From: Streptomyces asoensis
Lineage (GTDB): Bacteria; Actinomycetota; Actinomycetes; Streptomycetales; Streptomycetaceae
Length of the DNA stretch: 64,000 bases
Reading direction: 5' to 3'
Assembly: GCF_016860545.1 (NCBI RefSeq)
Contig: NZ_BNEB01000005.1
Location: forward strand, 2,480,001-2,544,000
Position numbers and translations under genes: made by a program. The notes under the pieces were generated by a model. It ran no database searches. It was given only the letters and a program-made list of their open reading frames with translations, and was not told the origin of the DNA. Below, in pieces: positions 42,607 to 50,921 of the stretch. Within the stretch, counting starts at the first letter, position 1; each line of letters starts with the position of its first letter.

Positions 42607-42614
42607 AGTTAACT
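42607..42614. promoter_or_regulatory. AGTTAACT palindrome between divergent glycosidase genes
   Basis: An 8-bp perfect palindrome in the 240-bp intergenic region, 51 bp before the GH3 start. It could be the core of an operator for both glycosidase genes; no other clear dyad is visible in this region. Confidence 0.28.
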
Positions 42615-42796
42615 GAGGACCTGCCGCGCCGTCAAGACTTCACACCGGAACTGGTACGGCCGCAACTCCCGTCCGGATCAGGGACGTTGTTCGTTCGACA
42701 GCTGAACGCGCGACCCCTTGACGGGCCCGTGGAGCCGTCATTTACTCACGCCTCGATACGCCTCCCGTTCCCCCACACCCAGAAGGGCGGCGACCC

Positions 42797-44662
42797 ATGA
42801 GGAGATCCATCAGCGTCCTGCGGCTGCTCCTGGCCGGTCTGCTCACCTCCGCCGGGATCACCGCGGCGGCCGTGCCCGCGCACGCGGCCGGCGAGCAGGT
42901 CACGGCCTGGCTCACCACCACCGACGACGCCGGCGGACGGCACGTGGTCCGCGGGCTCCAGGCCCAGCCCGGCTTCGCCTTCCAGGCGGGCGCCGGCGGG
43001 GCGGGCGAGAACATCACCGTCGACGAGAACACCCGGTACCAGACGTTCACGGGCGGCGGCGCGTCCTTCACGGACACCGCGGCCTGGCTGCTCAACAGCA
43101 GCGGGGCGCTGTCCGCGACGACCCAGGAGGCGACGATGCGCAAGCTGTTCTCGCCGACCGAGGGCATCGGGCTGTCCTTCCTGCGCAATCCGATGGGCGG
43201 CTCGGACCTCGCGCGCTTCGGCTACACCTACGACGACGTGCCGGCCGGGCAGACCGACCCCGGCCTGTCCGCCTTCTCCGTGGCCCACGACCTGGCGGAC
43301 GTGGTGCCGCTGACCCGGCGGGCACGGGAGCTGAACCCCGCGCTGACCGTGATGGCGTCGCCGTGGACCGCGCCCGCCTGGATGAAGGACAGCGGGCAGC
43401 TCAACGGCGGCTGGCTGAAGGCGGAGTACTACGGGGCGTACGCCTCGTACTTCGTGAAGTACCTCCAGGCCTACCGCGACCAGGGCGTACCGGTGGCGTA
43501 CGTGACGGCGCAGAACGAGCCGACGTGCTGCTCGGGCTACCCCTCGATGAGCTGGAACGGCTCGGGGCTCGCGTACTTCACCAAGAACGAACTGCTGCCG
43601 AAACTGGCGGCGGCGGGCCTGCCCACGAAGGTGCTCGCGCACGACTGGAACTGGGACACCTACGACGCGTACGCGGCGCAGACGGTGGACGACCCGGCGG
43701 TCCGTGCGCACCCGAACTTCGGCGGGATCGCCTGGCACGGCTACGGCGGGGACGTGACGAAGCAGACGGCGGTGCACGACCGCTATCCGCAGCTCGACGC
43801 CTTCGGCACCGAGCACTCCGGCGGGACGTGGATCGCGAACCAGCAGCGCGAGGACATGATGAACATCGTCGACTACACCCGCAACTGGGCGAAGTCGGTG
43901 ACCAAGTGGTCGCTGGCCGTGGACCAGAACCGGGGTCCGCACAACGGGGGCTGCGGGACGTGCGACGGGCTGGTCACCGTGCACCACGGGGACGGGGCGA
44001 GCGGGACCGTCGACTACACGGTCGAGTACTACACGACGGGGCACCTGACGAAGTTCGTCCGGCCGGGCGCGCAGCGGATCGCGTCGACGGCGTCCTCGTC
44101 CGTGCCGAACGTGGCCTGGCGCAATCCCGACGGCTCCAAGGCGCTGATCGCCTACAACGACGCGTCGGCCGCGCGGACGGTGACGATCGGCTGGGGCGGG
44201 CAGCACGCGACGTACTCGCTGCCGGGGAAGACGTCGGCGACGTTCACCTGGTCGGGGACGCAGTCGGGCGACCCGAGCCGGTCGGGCTCCTTCGTGGGGC
44301 TCGCCGGCAAGTGCCTGGACGTGGCGGGCGGCGCGGCGGTGGACGGCACGGCCGTGCAGCTGTACGACTGCAACGGGTCGGCCGCGCAGCGCTGGACGGT
44401 CCAGCCGGACGGCTCGCTCCAGGCGCTGGGCAAGTGTCTCGACGTCGTCGGGGGTTCGACGTCCGACGGGGCCAGGACACAGCTGTACACGTGCAACGGG
44501 ACGGGCGCGCAGCGGTGGTCGTTCGACGCCGGCACCGGTGACGTCGTGAACACCGCGGCGAACAAGTGCCTCGACGTCACGGACAACTCGCCGGCCAACG
44601 GGGCCCGGGGCCAGATCTGGTCCTGCACGGGGGCGGCCAACCAGAAGTGGCAGCTGCGGTAG
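42797..44662 (+). CDS. Secreted GH30 glycoside hydrolase with ricin-type lectin domain
   Basis: 621 aa. Signal peptide ending AHA (about residue 30), then a GH30 (beta/alpha)8 barrel with side beta domain (about 35-485). Both catalytic glutamates are visible: acid/base E241 in AQNEPT and nucleophile E339 in GTEHSGG. The ricin B lectin domain (about 495-621) has three repeats, each with CLDV and a Q-x-W (AQRWTV, AQRWSF, NQKWQL). GH30 members of this form act on beta-1,6-glucan, beta-1,6-galactan or glucosylceramide; which one cannot be decided here. ATG at 42797 follows GAAGGGCGGCG. Divergent from the GH3 gene. Confidence 0.92.
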   Translation: MRRSISVLRLLLAGLLTSAGITAAAVPAHAAGEQVTAWLTTTDDAGGRHVVRGLQAQPGFAFQAGAGGAGENITVDENTRYQTFTGGGASFTDTAAWLLNSSGALSATTQEATMRKLFSPTEGIGLSFLRNPMGGSDLARFGYTYDDVPAGQTDPGLSAFSVAHDLADVVPLTRRARELNPALTVMASPWTAPAWMKDSGQLNGGWLKAEYYGAYASYFVKYLQAYRDQGVPVAYVTAQNEPTCCSGYPSMSWNGSGLAYFTKNELLPKLAAAGLPTKVLAHDWNWDTYDAYAAQTVDDPAVRAHPNFGGIAWHGYGGDVTKQTAVHDRYPQLDAFGTEHSGGTWIANQQREDMMNIVDYTRNWAKSVTKWSLAVDQNRGPHNGGCGTCDGLVTVHHGDGASGTVDYTVEYYTTGHLTKFVRPGAQRIASTASSSVPNVAWRNPDGSKALIAYNDASAARTVTIGWGGQHATYSLPGKTSATFTWSGTQSGDPSRSGSFVGLAGKCLDVAGGAAVDGTAVQLYDCNGSAAQRWTVQPDGSLQALGKCLDVVGGSTSDGARTQLYTCNGTGAQRWSFDAGTGDVVNTAANKCLDVTDNSPANGARGQIWSCTGAANQKWQLR

Positions 44663-44685
44663 GACCGGCCTCGGGGCCGTGCGGT

Positions 44686-44718
44686 GTCCCCGCCGAGCGC
44701 GTGCGGCTCGCCGGGGAC
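44686..44718. terminator. Imperfect hairpin between the GH30 gene and cimA
   Basis: GTCCCCGCCGAGC and GCTCGCCGGGGAC pair except for one internal mismatch. It lies between convergent genes; weak as a terminator by eye. Confidence 0.4.
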
Positions 44719-44764
44719 CCGCCGGGACCCGCCGCGGGTCCGGGCGGGTCCGGGCGGGGGCCGT

Positions 44765-46369
44765 CTACTCGGCGGGCTCCACCTTGGCCCGCAGCAGCCC
44801 GTACGTGTAGGCGTCCTCCAGGGCCTGCCAGGACGCGGCGATCACGTTCTCCGCGACGCCCACCGTGGACCACTCCCCCGCGCCGTCCGTCGTGGAGATC
44901 AGGACGCGGGTGGTGGACTGGGTGCCGTGGACGCCCTCCAGGATGCGGACCTTGTAGTCGACCAGGTCGAGCTTGGCGAGCTGGGGGTAGATCTTCTCCA
45001 GGGCCACGCGCAGGGCGCGGTCCAGGGCGTTGACCGGGCCGTTGCCCTCCGCCGTCGCGACGATGCGCTCGCCCTTGGCCCAGAGCTTGACGGTGGCCTC
45101 GTTGGCGTGGGTGCCGTCGGGGCGGTCCTCGACGATGGCCCGCCAGGACTCGACCTCGAAGTACTTCAGCGGCCTGCCCTCGACCTCGCCGCGCAGCAGG
45201 AGTTCGAAGGAGGCGTCCGCCGCCTCGTAGGTGTAGCCCCTGAGCTCGCGTTCCTTGACGCGCTCCACGACCCGCGCGACGACCTCGCGGTCCCCGCCCA
45301 GGTCGACGCCGAGCTCCTTGCCCTTGAGTTCGACCGAGGCGCGTCCGGCCATGTCCGACACCAGCATCCGCATGGTGTTGCCGACCTGCTCGGGGTCGAT
45401 GTGCTGGTAGAGGTCCGGGTCGACCTTGATGGCCGAGGCGTGCAGACCGGCCTTGTGCGCGAAGGCCGAGACTCCCACGTACGGCTGGTGCGTGGACGGC
45501 GTCAGGTTGACGACCTCGGCGATGGCGTGCGAGATGCGGGTCATCTCCCGCAGCCTGCCCTCGGGCAGGACCTGCTTGCCGTACTTCAGCTCCAGGGCCG
45601 CGACCACCGGGAAGAGGTTCGCGTTGCCGACCCGCTCGCCGTAGCCGTTCGCCGTGCACTGCACGTGCGTCGCGCCCGCGTCCACCGCGGCCAGGGTGTT
45701 GGCGACCGCGCAGCCGGTGTCGTCCTGGGCGTGGATGCCGAGCCGGGCGCCGGTGTCGGCGAGGACCGTGGAGACGACCGCCTGGATCTGCGCCGGGAGC
45801 ATGCCGCCGTTGGTGTCGCACAGGACGACGACGTCGGCGCCGGCCCCGGCCGCCGCGCGCACGACCGCCTTCGCGTACTCGGGGTTCGCGCGGTAGCCGT
45901 CGAAGAAGTGCTCGCAGTCGACGAAGACGCGGCGGCCCTCTCCCTTGAGGAAGGAGACCGTGTCGGCGACCATGGCCAGGTTCTCGTCCAGCGTCGTGCG
46001 CAGAGCCAGTTCGACATGCCGGTCGTAGGACTTGGCGACCAGGGTGATCACGCCGGCGCCCGACTCCAGCAGCGCTCTGACCTGCGGGTCCTCGGAGGCC
46101 TTCGCGCCTGCGCGGCGGGTCGCGCCGAAGGCGACGAGCCGGGCGTGCTTGAAGTCGATCTCCTCCTGGGCGCGGGCGAAGAACTCGGTGTCCCGCGGGT
46201 TGGCGCCGGGCCAGCCGCCCTCGATGAAGCCCACGCCGAAGTCGTCCAGGTGCCGGGCGATGGCCAGCTTGTCGGCGACGGTGAGGTTGATGCCCTCCCG
46301 CTGCGCGCCGTCGCGCAGGGTGGTGTCGAAGACGTGGAACGAATCGTCGGGTTCGCTGGTTGCGGTCAT
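44765..46369 (-). CDS. cimA: Citramalate synthase
   Basis: 534 aa, DRE-TIM metallolyase of the LeuA/CimA family. It condenses pyruvate and acetyl-CoA to (R)-citramalate, the first step of the threonine-independent route to isoleucine; LeuCD and LeuB of this window can carry out the next steps. DTTLRDGAQREGINLTVADK (catalytic Arg and metal Asp), the HAQDD metal site and GxGE-type ANGYGERVGNANL are intact. A C-terminal regulatory (LeuA dimer) domain spans about residues 385-530. The ATG at 46367-46369 is the family start, although the frame stays open for another 86 codons upstream through an attenuator-like leader. Confidence 0.93.
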   Translation of the reverse strand: MTATSEPDDSFHVFDTTLRDGAQREGINLTVADKLAIARHLDDFGVGFIEGGWPGANPRDTEFFARAQEEIDFKHARLVAFGATRRAGAKASEDPQVRALLESGAGVITLVAKSYDRHVELALRTTLDENLAMVADTVSFLKGEGRRVFVDCEHFFDGYRANPEYAKAVVRAAAGAGADVVVLCDTNGGMLPAQIQAVVSTVLADTGARLGIHAQDDTGCAVANTLAAVDAGATHVQCTANGYGERVGNANLFPVVAALELKYGKQVLPEGRLREMTRISHAIAEVVNLTPSTHQPYVGVSAFAHKAGLHASAIKVDPDLYQHIDPEQVGNTMRMLVSDMAGRASVELKGKELGVDLGGDREVVARVVERVKERELRGYTYEAADASFELLLRGEVEGRPLKYFEVESWRAIVEDRPDGTHANEATVKLWAKGERIVATAEGNGPVNALDRALRVALEKIYPQLAKLDLVDYKVRILEGVHGTQSTTRVLISTTDGAGEWSTVGVAENVIAASWQALEDAYTYGLLRAKVEPAE

Positions 46370-46480
46370 GGTCTGAAGGCTCCTGTGTCGGATCTCGGTC
46401 GTTACCGGAATGACCGGCTCCACCGTCCCCCCATGGTCCCTCGCGCTCTCGCTCCCGGCTGTGGGTGGGCCAGAAAAGCG

Positions 46481-46505
46481 AAAAACCCCTCGCGGGTGCG
46501 AGAGG
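46481..46505 (-). terminator. Attenuator-like hairpin in the cimA leader
   Basis: On the minus strand CCTCTCGC (46505-46498), loop ACCC, GCGAGGGG (46493-46486), then TTTTT (46485-46481), 111 nt before the cimA start. About 25-45 nt upstream, codons for Ile-Val-Val-Leu (ATC GTC GTC CTC) follow a GTG at about 46562. This has the form of a leader-peptide attenuator for branched-chain amino acids. Confidence 0.58.
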
Positions 46506-46676
46506 TCTGCGCGCGGGTCGAGGACGACGATGGCCGCTCGTACCTGGTCGTACGGAGCGGTCACTGCGGACCGGCGCGCCTGCTGCCAATAATCGTGGCG
46601 AACGAGAGCACGGCGGCAGTCTGGCACAGACCGCCCCGGTGCTCACGGGGCGTCTCAGGATGCGAGCAGCGCGTTC

Positions 46677-47291
46677 TCACGGCGCCGTGATCAGGGCCTC
46701 CGCGAGGAACTCGCGGACGTGTCCGAGGACCTGTTCCCGGTCGGTGCCGCGCAGGCCGACGGCCACATGGATGGAGAAGCCGTCGAGCAGAGCCCGCAGC
46801 CGGGCCGCGAAGCGGTCGGGGTCCACCGGCCGGAACTCGCCGCGGGAGACCCCTTCCGCCAGCAGGGCGACCAGGTCCCGGTGCCAGGCGCCCTCGATGG
46901 CCGCCTGCCGGTCCCGGGCCACCGCCTCGGCGGCCGCGTTCTGCGAGCGGTTCCACACCTCCAGCCAGAGCGTCCAGTGCGGGTCGCGGTGGCCGTCGGG
47001 GACGTACAGGTCGACGTAGGCGTCGAGGCGCTCGCGCGCCGGGGCGTCACGGGTCAGCAGCCGGGCCCGCTCGGCGCCGAGCCGGCCCTCGCTCCACTCC
47101 AGGGTGCGCAGCAGCAGTTCGTCCTTGGAATGGAAGTAGTACAGGAGATGGCCGCTGCTCATGCCCACCTCGCGGCCGAGGCCGGCCATGGTCAGCTTCT
47201 CCAGACCGCTCTCGGCGATCATCGCCATGGCGGCGGCGAGGACGTCCTCGCGGGGCGGGGCGTTCCTGCGTGCCCGTGCCGCTGCGGCCAT
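46677..47291 (-). CDS. TetR-family transcriptional regulator
   Basis: 204 aa. The N-terminal TetR helix-turn-helix covers about residues 12-58 (VLAAAMAMIAESGLEKLTMA, GREVGMSSGHLLYYFHSKDELL). The C-terminal half is a helical ligand domain with an unusual number of Trp/Arg (WTLWLEVWNRSQ). ATG at 47289-47291. It is the last gene after ureAB-ureC-agmatine deiminase, 34 nt downstream of the latter, so it is probably co-transcribed with them and may regulate the operon in response to a polyamine or amino acid. Confidence 0.9.
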   Translation of the reverse strand: MAAAARARRNAPPREDVLAAAMAMIAESGLEKLTMAGLGREVGMSSGHLLYYFHSKDELLLRTLEWSEGRLGAERARLLTRDAPARERLDAYVDLYVPDGHRDPHWTLWLEVWNRSQNAAAEAVARDRQAAIEGAWHRDLVALLAEGVSRGEFRPVDPDRFAARLRALLDGFSIHVAVGLRGTDREQVLGHVREFLAEALITAP

Positions 47292-47325
47292 GTCCCGGCT
47301 CCCCTGTCCTCGGTGTCCCCGGGTC

Positions 47326-48363
47326 TCAGACCCTCGGCTGCTGCTGGGTGATGCAGTGGATGCCACCGCCACCGGAGAAGATCGTACGGGCGTCCACCAG
47401 TGTGACCGTCCGCTCCGGGAAGAGGCGGCGGAAGATGCCGGCGGCGAGTTCGTCGCGGGGGTCGTCGAAGCCGCAGAGCACCACACCGCCGTTGCACAGG
47501 TAGTGGTTGATGTAGGAGTAGTCGGCCCAGTGGCCGTCGGCCTCCAGGACCGTCGGGGCGGGGACCTCGACGACCTCCAGCCGGCGGCCGCATGCGTCGG
47601 TCTGCGCCCGCAGCAGTGCGATGACCTCCTTCGTCACCTCGTGGTCGGGGTGCGCGGGGTCGGGCTGGTGGTGGGCGACGACGACGCCGGGGCGGGCGAA
47701 GGCGGCGACGATGTCGACGTGGCCGAGGGTGCCGTAGCCGTGGGGAGGGTAGTCGGCGGTGAGTCCGCGGGGCAGCCAGATCGCCTTGCGGGTGCCGAGC
47801 AGGGCGTGGATCTCCGCTTCGGTCTCCTCCCGCGTCCAGCCCGGATTGCGCTCCGGACCGAGCTGGACCGTCTCCGTGAGCAGGACCGTCCCCTCGCCGT
47901 CGACATGGATCGCGCCGCCCTCGTTGACCAGACCGGAGGCGTACGTCCGGGCCCCCGCGAGGTCCGAGACATACGCGGCGATCTTCGCGTCGTGTTCCCA
48001 GCGGGCCCAGCCCTGGGCGCCCCAGCCGTTGAACGTCCAGTCCACGGCCGCCAGTTCACCGCCGCGCCCGGTCAGGAAGGTGGGGCCGATGTCCCGCATC
48101 CAGGCGTCGTCGAGTTCCCGCTCGACCGTGTCGATCCCCGGGCCGAGGAGGGCGCGGGCGTCCGCCGACCCTCCGGGGCCGCACACCACGGTCACCGGCT
48201 CGAACCGGCGGACCGCGCGGGCGACGCAGGCCCAGGCGGCGCGGGAGGCGGCCAGGTCGGCGGGGTCGCCGAAGGTGGGGTTGGGGCCCGGCCACGCCAT
48301 CCAGGTGCGCTCGTGCGGGGCCCATTCGGCGGGCATGCGGAAGCCGTCGGCGGCAGCAGACAT
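47326..48363 (-). CDS. Agmatine deiminase (peptidylarginine deiminase family)
   Basis: 345 aa, pentein fold. Family residues are in place: WMRDIGPTFL, VNEGGAIHVDGEG, GHVDIVAAF with the catalytic His, and the nucleophile C337 in GGGGIHCITQQ close to the C-terminus. The enzyme turns agmatine into N-carbamoylputrescine and ammonia. ATG at 48361-48363, 9 nt after ureC. Ammonia/urea-forming enzymes in one operon suggest nitrogen recovery from arginine-derived compounds. I see no N-carbamoylputrescine amidase gene here. Confidence 0.9.
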   Translation of the reverse strand: MSAAADGFRMPAEWAPHERTWMAWPGPNPTFGDPADLAASRAAWACVARAVRRFEPVTVVCGPGGSADARALLGPGIDTVERELDDAWMRDIGPTFLTGRGGELAAVDWTFNGWGAQGWARWEHDAKIAAYVSDLAGARTYASGLVNEGGAIHVDGEGTVLLTETVQLGPERNPGWTREETEAEIHALLGTRKAIWLPRGLTADYPPHGYGTLGHVDIVAAFARPGVVVAHHQPDPAHPDHEVTKEVIALLRAQTDACGRRLEVVEVPAPTVLEADGHWADYSYINHYLCNGGVVLCGFDDPRDELAAGIFRRLFPERTVTLVDARTIFSGGGGIHCITQQQPRV

Positions 48364-48372
48364 CAGCGGTCC

Positions 48373-50046
48373 TCAGAGGAAGTACAGGCGGTTGAGGGAG
48401 ACGGACTCGGCCGGCTCGGAACGCAGCGGCTCGCCGTCGAGGGTGACGAGCCCGGTGCGCTGGTCGACGTCGACCGATCCGGTACGGGAGTTGCGGCGCA
48501 GGTCGGCGGGGCCGATGCCGCGGGTGCCGCGGACGGCGACCCGGCGACGGCGGGTCGGCATCGAGTCGCCGCCTTGGTCCAGGGCGGCCCGGGCGACGAA
48601 GGCGACGGAGATGTCGGCCGGGGTCGCCCCGTACGCTCCGAACTGCGGTCCGAGGACCAGGGGTTCGCAGGTGTCGGTGGCGGCGTTGGGGTCGCCGACC
48701 ACGCCGTACGCGGGGAACCCCGACTTGAGCACGAGCTGCGGTTTGGCACCGAAGAACTCGGGCCGCCACAGCACGATGTCGGCGAGTTTGCCCACCTCGA
48801 TCGAGCCGACCTCGTGCGCGAGACCGTGCGCGATGGCCGGGTTGACGGTCAGCTTGGCGATGTAGCGCAGGACGCGCTCGTTGTCGTGGCCGTCGTCCGG
48901 GGCGCCGAACTCGGCCTTCATCTTCCCGGCCATGGCGAACGTGCGGCGGACCGTCTCGCCCGCCCGGCCCATGCCCTGGGCGTCGGAGGAGGTGATGCCG
49001 ATCGCGCCCAGGTCGTGCAGGACGTCCTCGGCGCCCATGGTGCCGGCCCTGATGCGGTCGCGGGCCATGGCGGCGTCGCCGGGCAGGTCGGTCTTGAGGT
49101 CGTGGACGGAGACGATCATGCCGTAGTGCTCGGCGACGGCGTCCCGGCCGAAGGGGAGGGTGGGGTTGGTGGAGGAGCCGATGACGTTGGGGACGCCGGC
49201 CATCTTGAGCACGTTGGGTACGTGCCCGCCGCCGCAGCCCTCGATGTGGAAGGCGTGGACGGTGCGGCCCTCGAGCACCCGGAGGGTGTCCTCGACCGAC
49301 AGGCATTCGTTCAACCCGTCGCTGTGCAGGGCGACTTGCACGTCGTGTTCCTCGGCGACCCGCAGTGCCGTGTCCAGTGCCCGGGTGTGGGCGCCCATGT
49401 CCTCGTGCACCTTGAAGCCCGAGGCGCCGCCTTCGGCGAGGGCCTCCACGAGGGGGGCGTCGGAGGACGACGAACCCCGGCCGAGGAAGCCGATGTTGAC
49501 CGGCCAGGCGTCGAACGCGTTGAACGCGTGCCGCAGCGCCCAGGGCGAGTTGACGCCGACGCCCCACACCGGACCGAACTCCTGCCCGATGACGGTGGTG
49601 ACCCCGGAGGCCAGCGAGGCCTCCATGATCCGCGGCGACAGCAGATGGACGTGGGTGTCGACGGCGCCGGCGGTGGCGATCAGCCCCTCACCGGACACGA
49701 TGGACGTCCCCGTGCCGACGATCACGTCGACCCCGTCCAGGGTGTCGGGGTTCCCGGCCCTGCCGATCGCGTGGATGCGGCCTTCCCGGATGCCGATGGA
49801 GACCTTGCGGATCCCCAGCACGGCGTCGATCACGACGACGTTGCTGATCACGACGTCGCAGGTGTCGCGCACGGCGGCGGCCTTGAGGTGCAGTCCGTCG
49901 CGGGCGGTCTTGCCGAAACCGGCGAGGAACTCGTCGCCGGGCAGCTGGGAGTCCGACTCCACCCGGACGACCAGCCCCGAGTCGCCGAGCCGGACGCGGT
50001 CGCCGGCCCGGGGGCCGTGGGTGGCCGCGTACTCGTAGGGGTTCAC
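48373..50046 (-). CDS. ureC: Urease alpha subunit
   Basis: 557 aa amidohydrolase, slightly shorter than the usual 567-573. Nickel and catalytic residues match the Klebsiella enzyme: DTHVHLLSP (two His), K212 in GFKVHEDMG (carbamylated Lys and His), VALHSDGLNE, GCGGGHVPN and SSDAQGMGRAGE (Asp). The flap segment differs. Where most ureases have VCHH, this one has SVHD, so the flap Cys is Val314 while the acid His315 is kept. Accessory genes ureDEFG are not in the window. The GTG start overlaps the ureAB stop as GTGA. Streptomyces often carry a second, complete urease cluster elsewhere. Confidence 0.93.
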   Translation of the reverse strand: MNPYEYAATHGPRAGDRVRLGDSGLVVRVESDSQLPGDEFLAGFGKTARDGLHLKAAAVRDTCDVVISNVVVIDAVLGIRKVSIGIREGRIHAIGRAGNPDTLDGVDVIVGTGTSIVSGEGLIATAGAVDTHVHLLSPRIMEASLASGVTTVIGQEFGPVWGVGVNSPWALRHAFNAFDAWPVNIGFLGRGSSSSDAPLVEALAEGGASGFKVHEDMGAHTRALDTALRVAEEHDVQVALHSDGLNECLSVEDTLRVLEGRTVHAFHIEGCGGGHVPNVLKMAGVPNVIGSSTNPTLPFGRDAVAEHYGMIVSVHDLKTDLPGDAAMARDRIRAGTMGAEDVLHDLGAIGITSSDAQGMGRAGETVRRTFAMAGKMKAEFGAPDDGHDNERVLRYIAKLTVNPAIAHGLAHEVGSIEVGKLADIVLWRPEFFGAKPQLVLKSGFPAYGVVGDPNAATDTCEPLVLGPQFGAYGATPADISVAFVARAALDQGGDSMPTRRRRVAVRGTRGIGPADLRRNSRTGSVDVDQRTGLVTLDGEPLRSEPAESVSLNRLYFL

Positions 50047-50768
50047 CGGTCCGCCTCCACGTCCGCGCCGAGGTATCCGCAGGCGGCGGCGCGGCGCAGC
50101 GCCTCGTCCTTCGCGCCCGGCGCGTCGAGCGGCCCGTCGACCAGCCCGGCGAAGCCGACGGCGACGCGGTCGCCGCCGATCGGCACGAGGGCGACCTCGC
50201 GGCTCTCCCCGGGGCCGAAGCGCACGGAGGAGCCGGCGGGCACGGCGAGCCGCATCCCGTAGGCCCGCTCGCGCGCGAAGTCGAGCCGCGGGTTGGCCTC
50301 GAAGAAGTGGAAATGGGAGGTGACGGAGACGGGCACACCCGCCGTGTTGGTGACCGCCAGCCGGACGGCCGCCGCGGGCCCGCCGTCCCCGGCACCGGTG
50401 TGTCCGGGGCCGGAGTGTCCGGGGCCCGGCAGGAGGGCTCCCGGCGCCCGGTCGCCGAGCGTGCCCCCGCGGAAGGGATCGCCGACCACCGCGAGGCGCG
50501 AGCCGTCGTCGAAGACGGCCTCGACATGGACCTCGGTGACGACGTCCGCGACTCCGGGCAGGACGTCGTCCGGGCCGAGGACCGAGCGGGCGCGCTCGAT
50601 CGCCTCGGCGAGCCGGACCCCGTCCCGGGCGGCCTCGCAGACCGTGTCCGCGATGAGCGCGGTGGCTTCCGGCACGTTGAGCCGCAGTCCGCGGGCCCTT
50701 CTGGCCCGGGCCAGCTCCGCCGCGCCGAAGAGCAGCAGCCGGTCCCGTTCGGTGGGGGTGAGTCGCAC
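50043..50768 (-). CDS. ureAB: Fused urease gamma-beta subunit
   Basis: 241 aa. Residues about 1-100 are UreA-like (MRLTPTERDRLLLFGAAELA, RLNVPEATALIADTVCEAAR), and about 105-240 are UreB-like (SHFHFFEANPRLDFARERAYGMRLAVPAGSSVRFGPGE). The fusion has the order of Helicobacter UreA. A Gly/Pro/His linker with near-repeats (PGPGHSGPGHTGAG) is inserted in the beta part. GTG at 50768 follows AAAGAAAGGGGCGG-type purines; a start 27 nt upstream is less likely. First gene of the operon ureAB-ureC-agmatine deiminase-TetR. Confidence 0.91.
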   Translation of the reverse strand: MRLTPTERDRLLLFGAAELARARRARGLRLNVPEATALIADTVCEAARDGVRLAEAIERARSVLGPDDVLPGVADVVTEVHVEAVFDDGSRLAVVGDPFRGGTLGDRAPGALLPGPGHSGPGHTGAGDGGPAAAVRLAVTNTAGVPVSVTSHFHFFEANPRLDFARERAYGMRLAVPAGSSVRFGPGESREVALVPIGGDRVAVGFAGLVDGPLDAPGAKDEALRRAAACGYLGADVEADR

Positions 50769-50880
50769 GTTACCGCCCCTTTCTTTGAGCAGCACTCTAA
50801 ATGTTCCTGACGATGATCAGAAGACCACAGGAGAAACTTTTGAACGCTGCTCAAACATCGGCGGCCTCCAGGAACGCCGA

Positions 50881-50906
50881 AGGGCCACCCCGGACGGGGT
50901 GGCCCT
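50881..50906 (-). terminator. ilvE terminator
   Basis: AGGGCCACCCCG (50881-50892) and CGGGGTGGCCCT (50895-50906), perfect 12-bp stem with a 2-nt loop, 15 nt beyond the ilvE stop. Confidence 0.66.
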
Positions 50907-50921
50907 GACGGAGGAGGGTGC

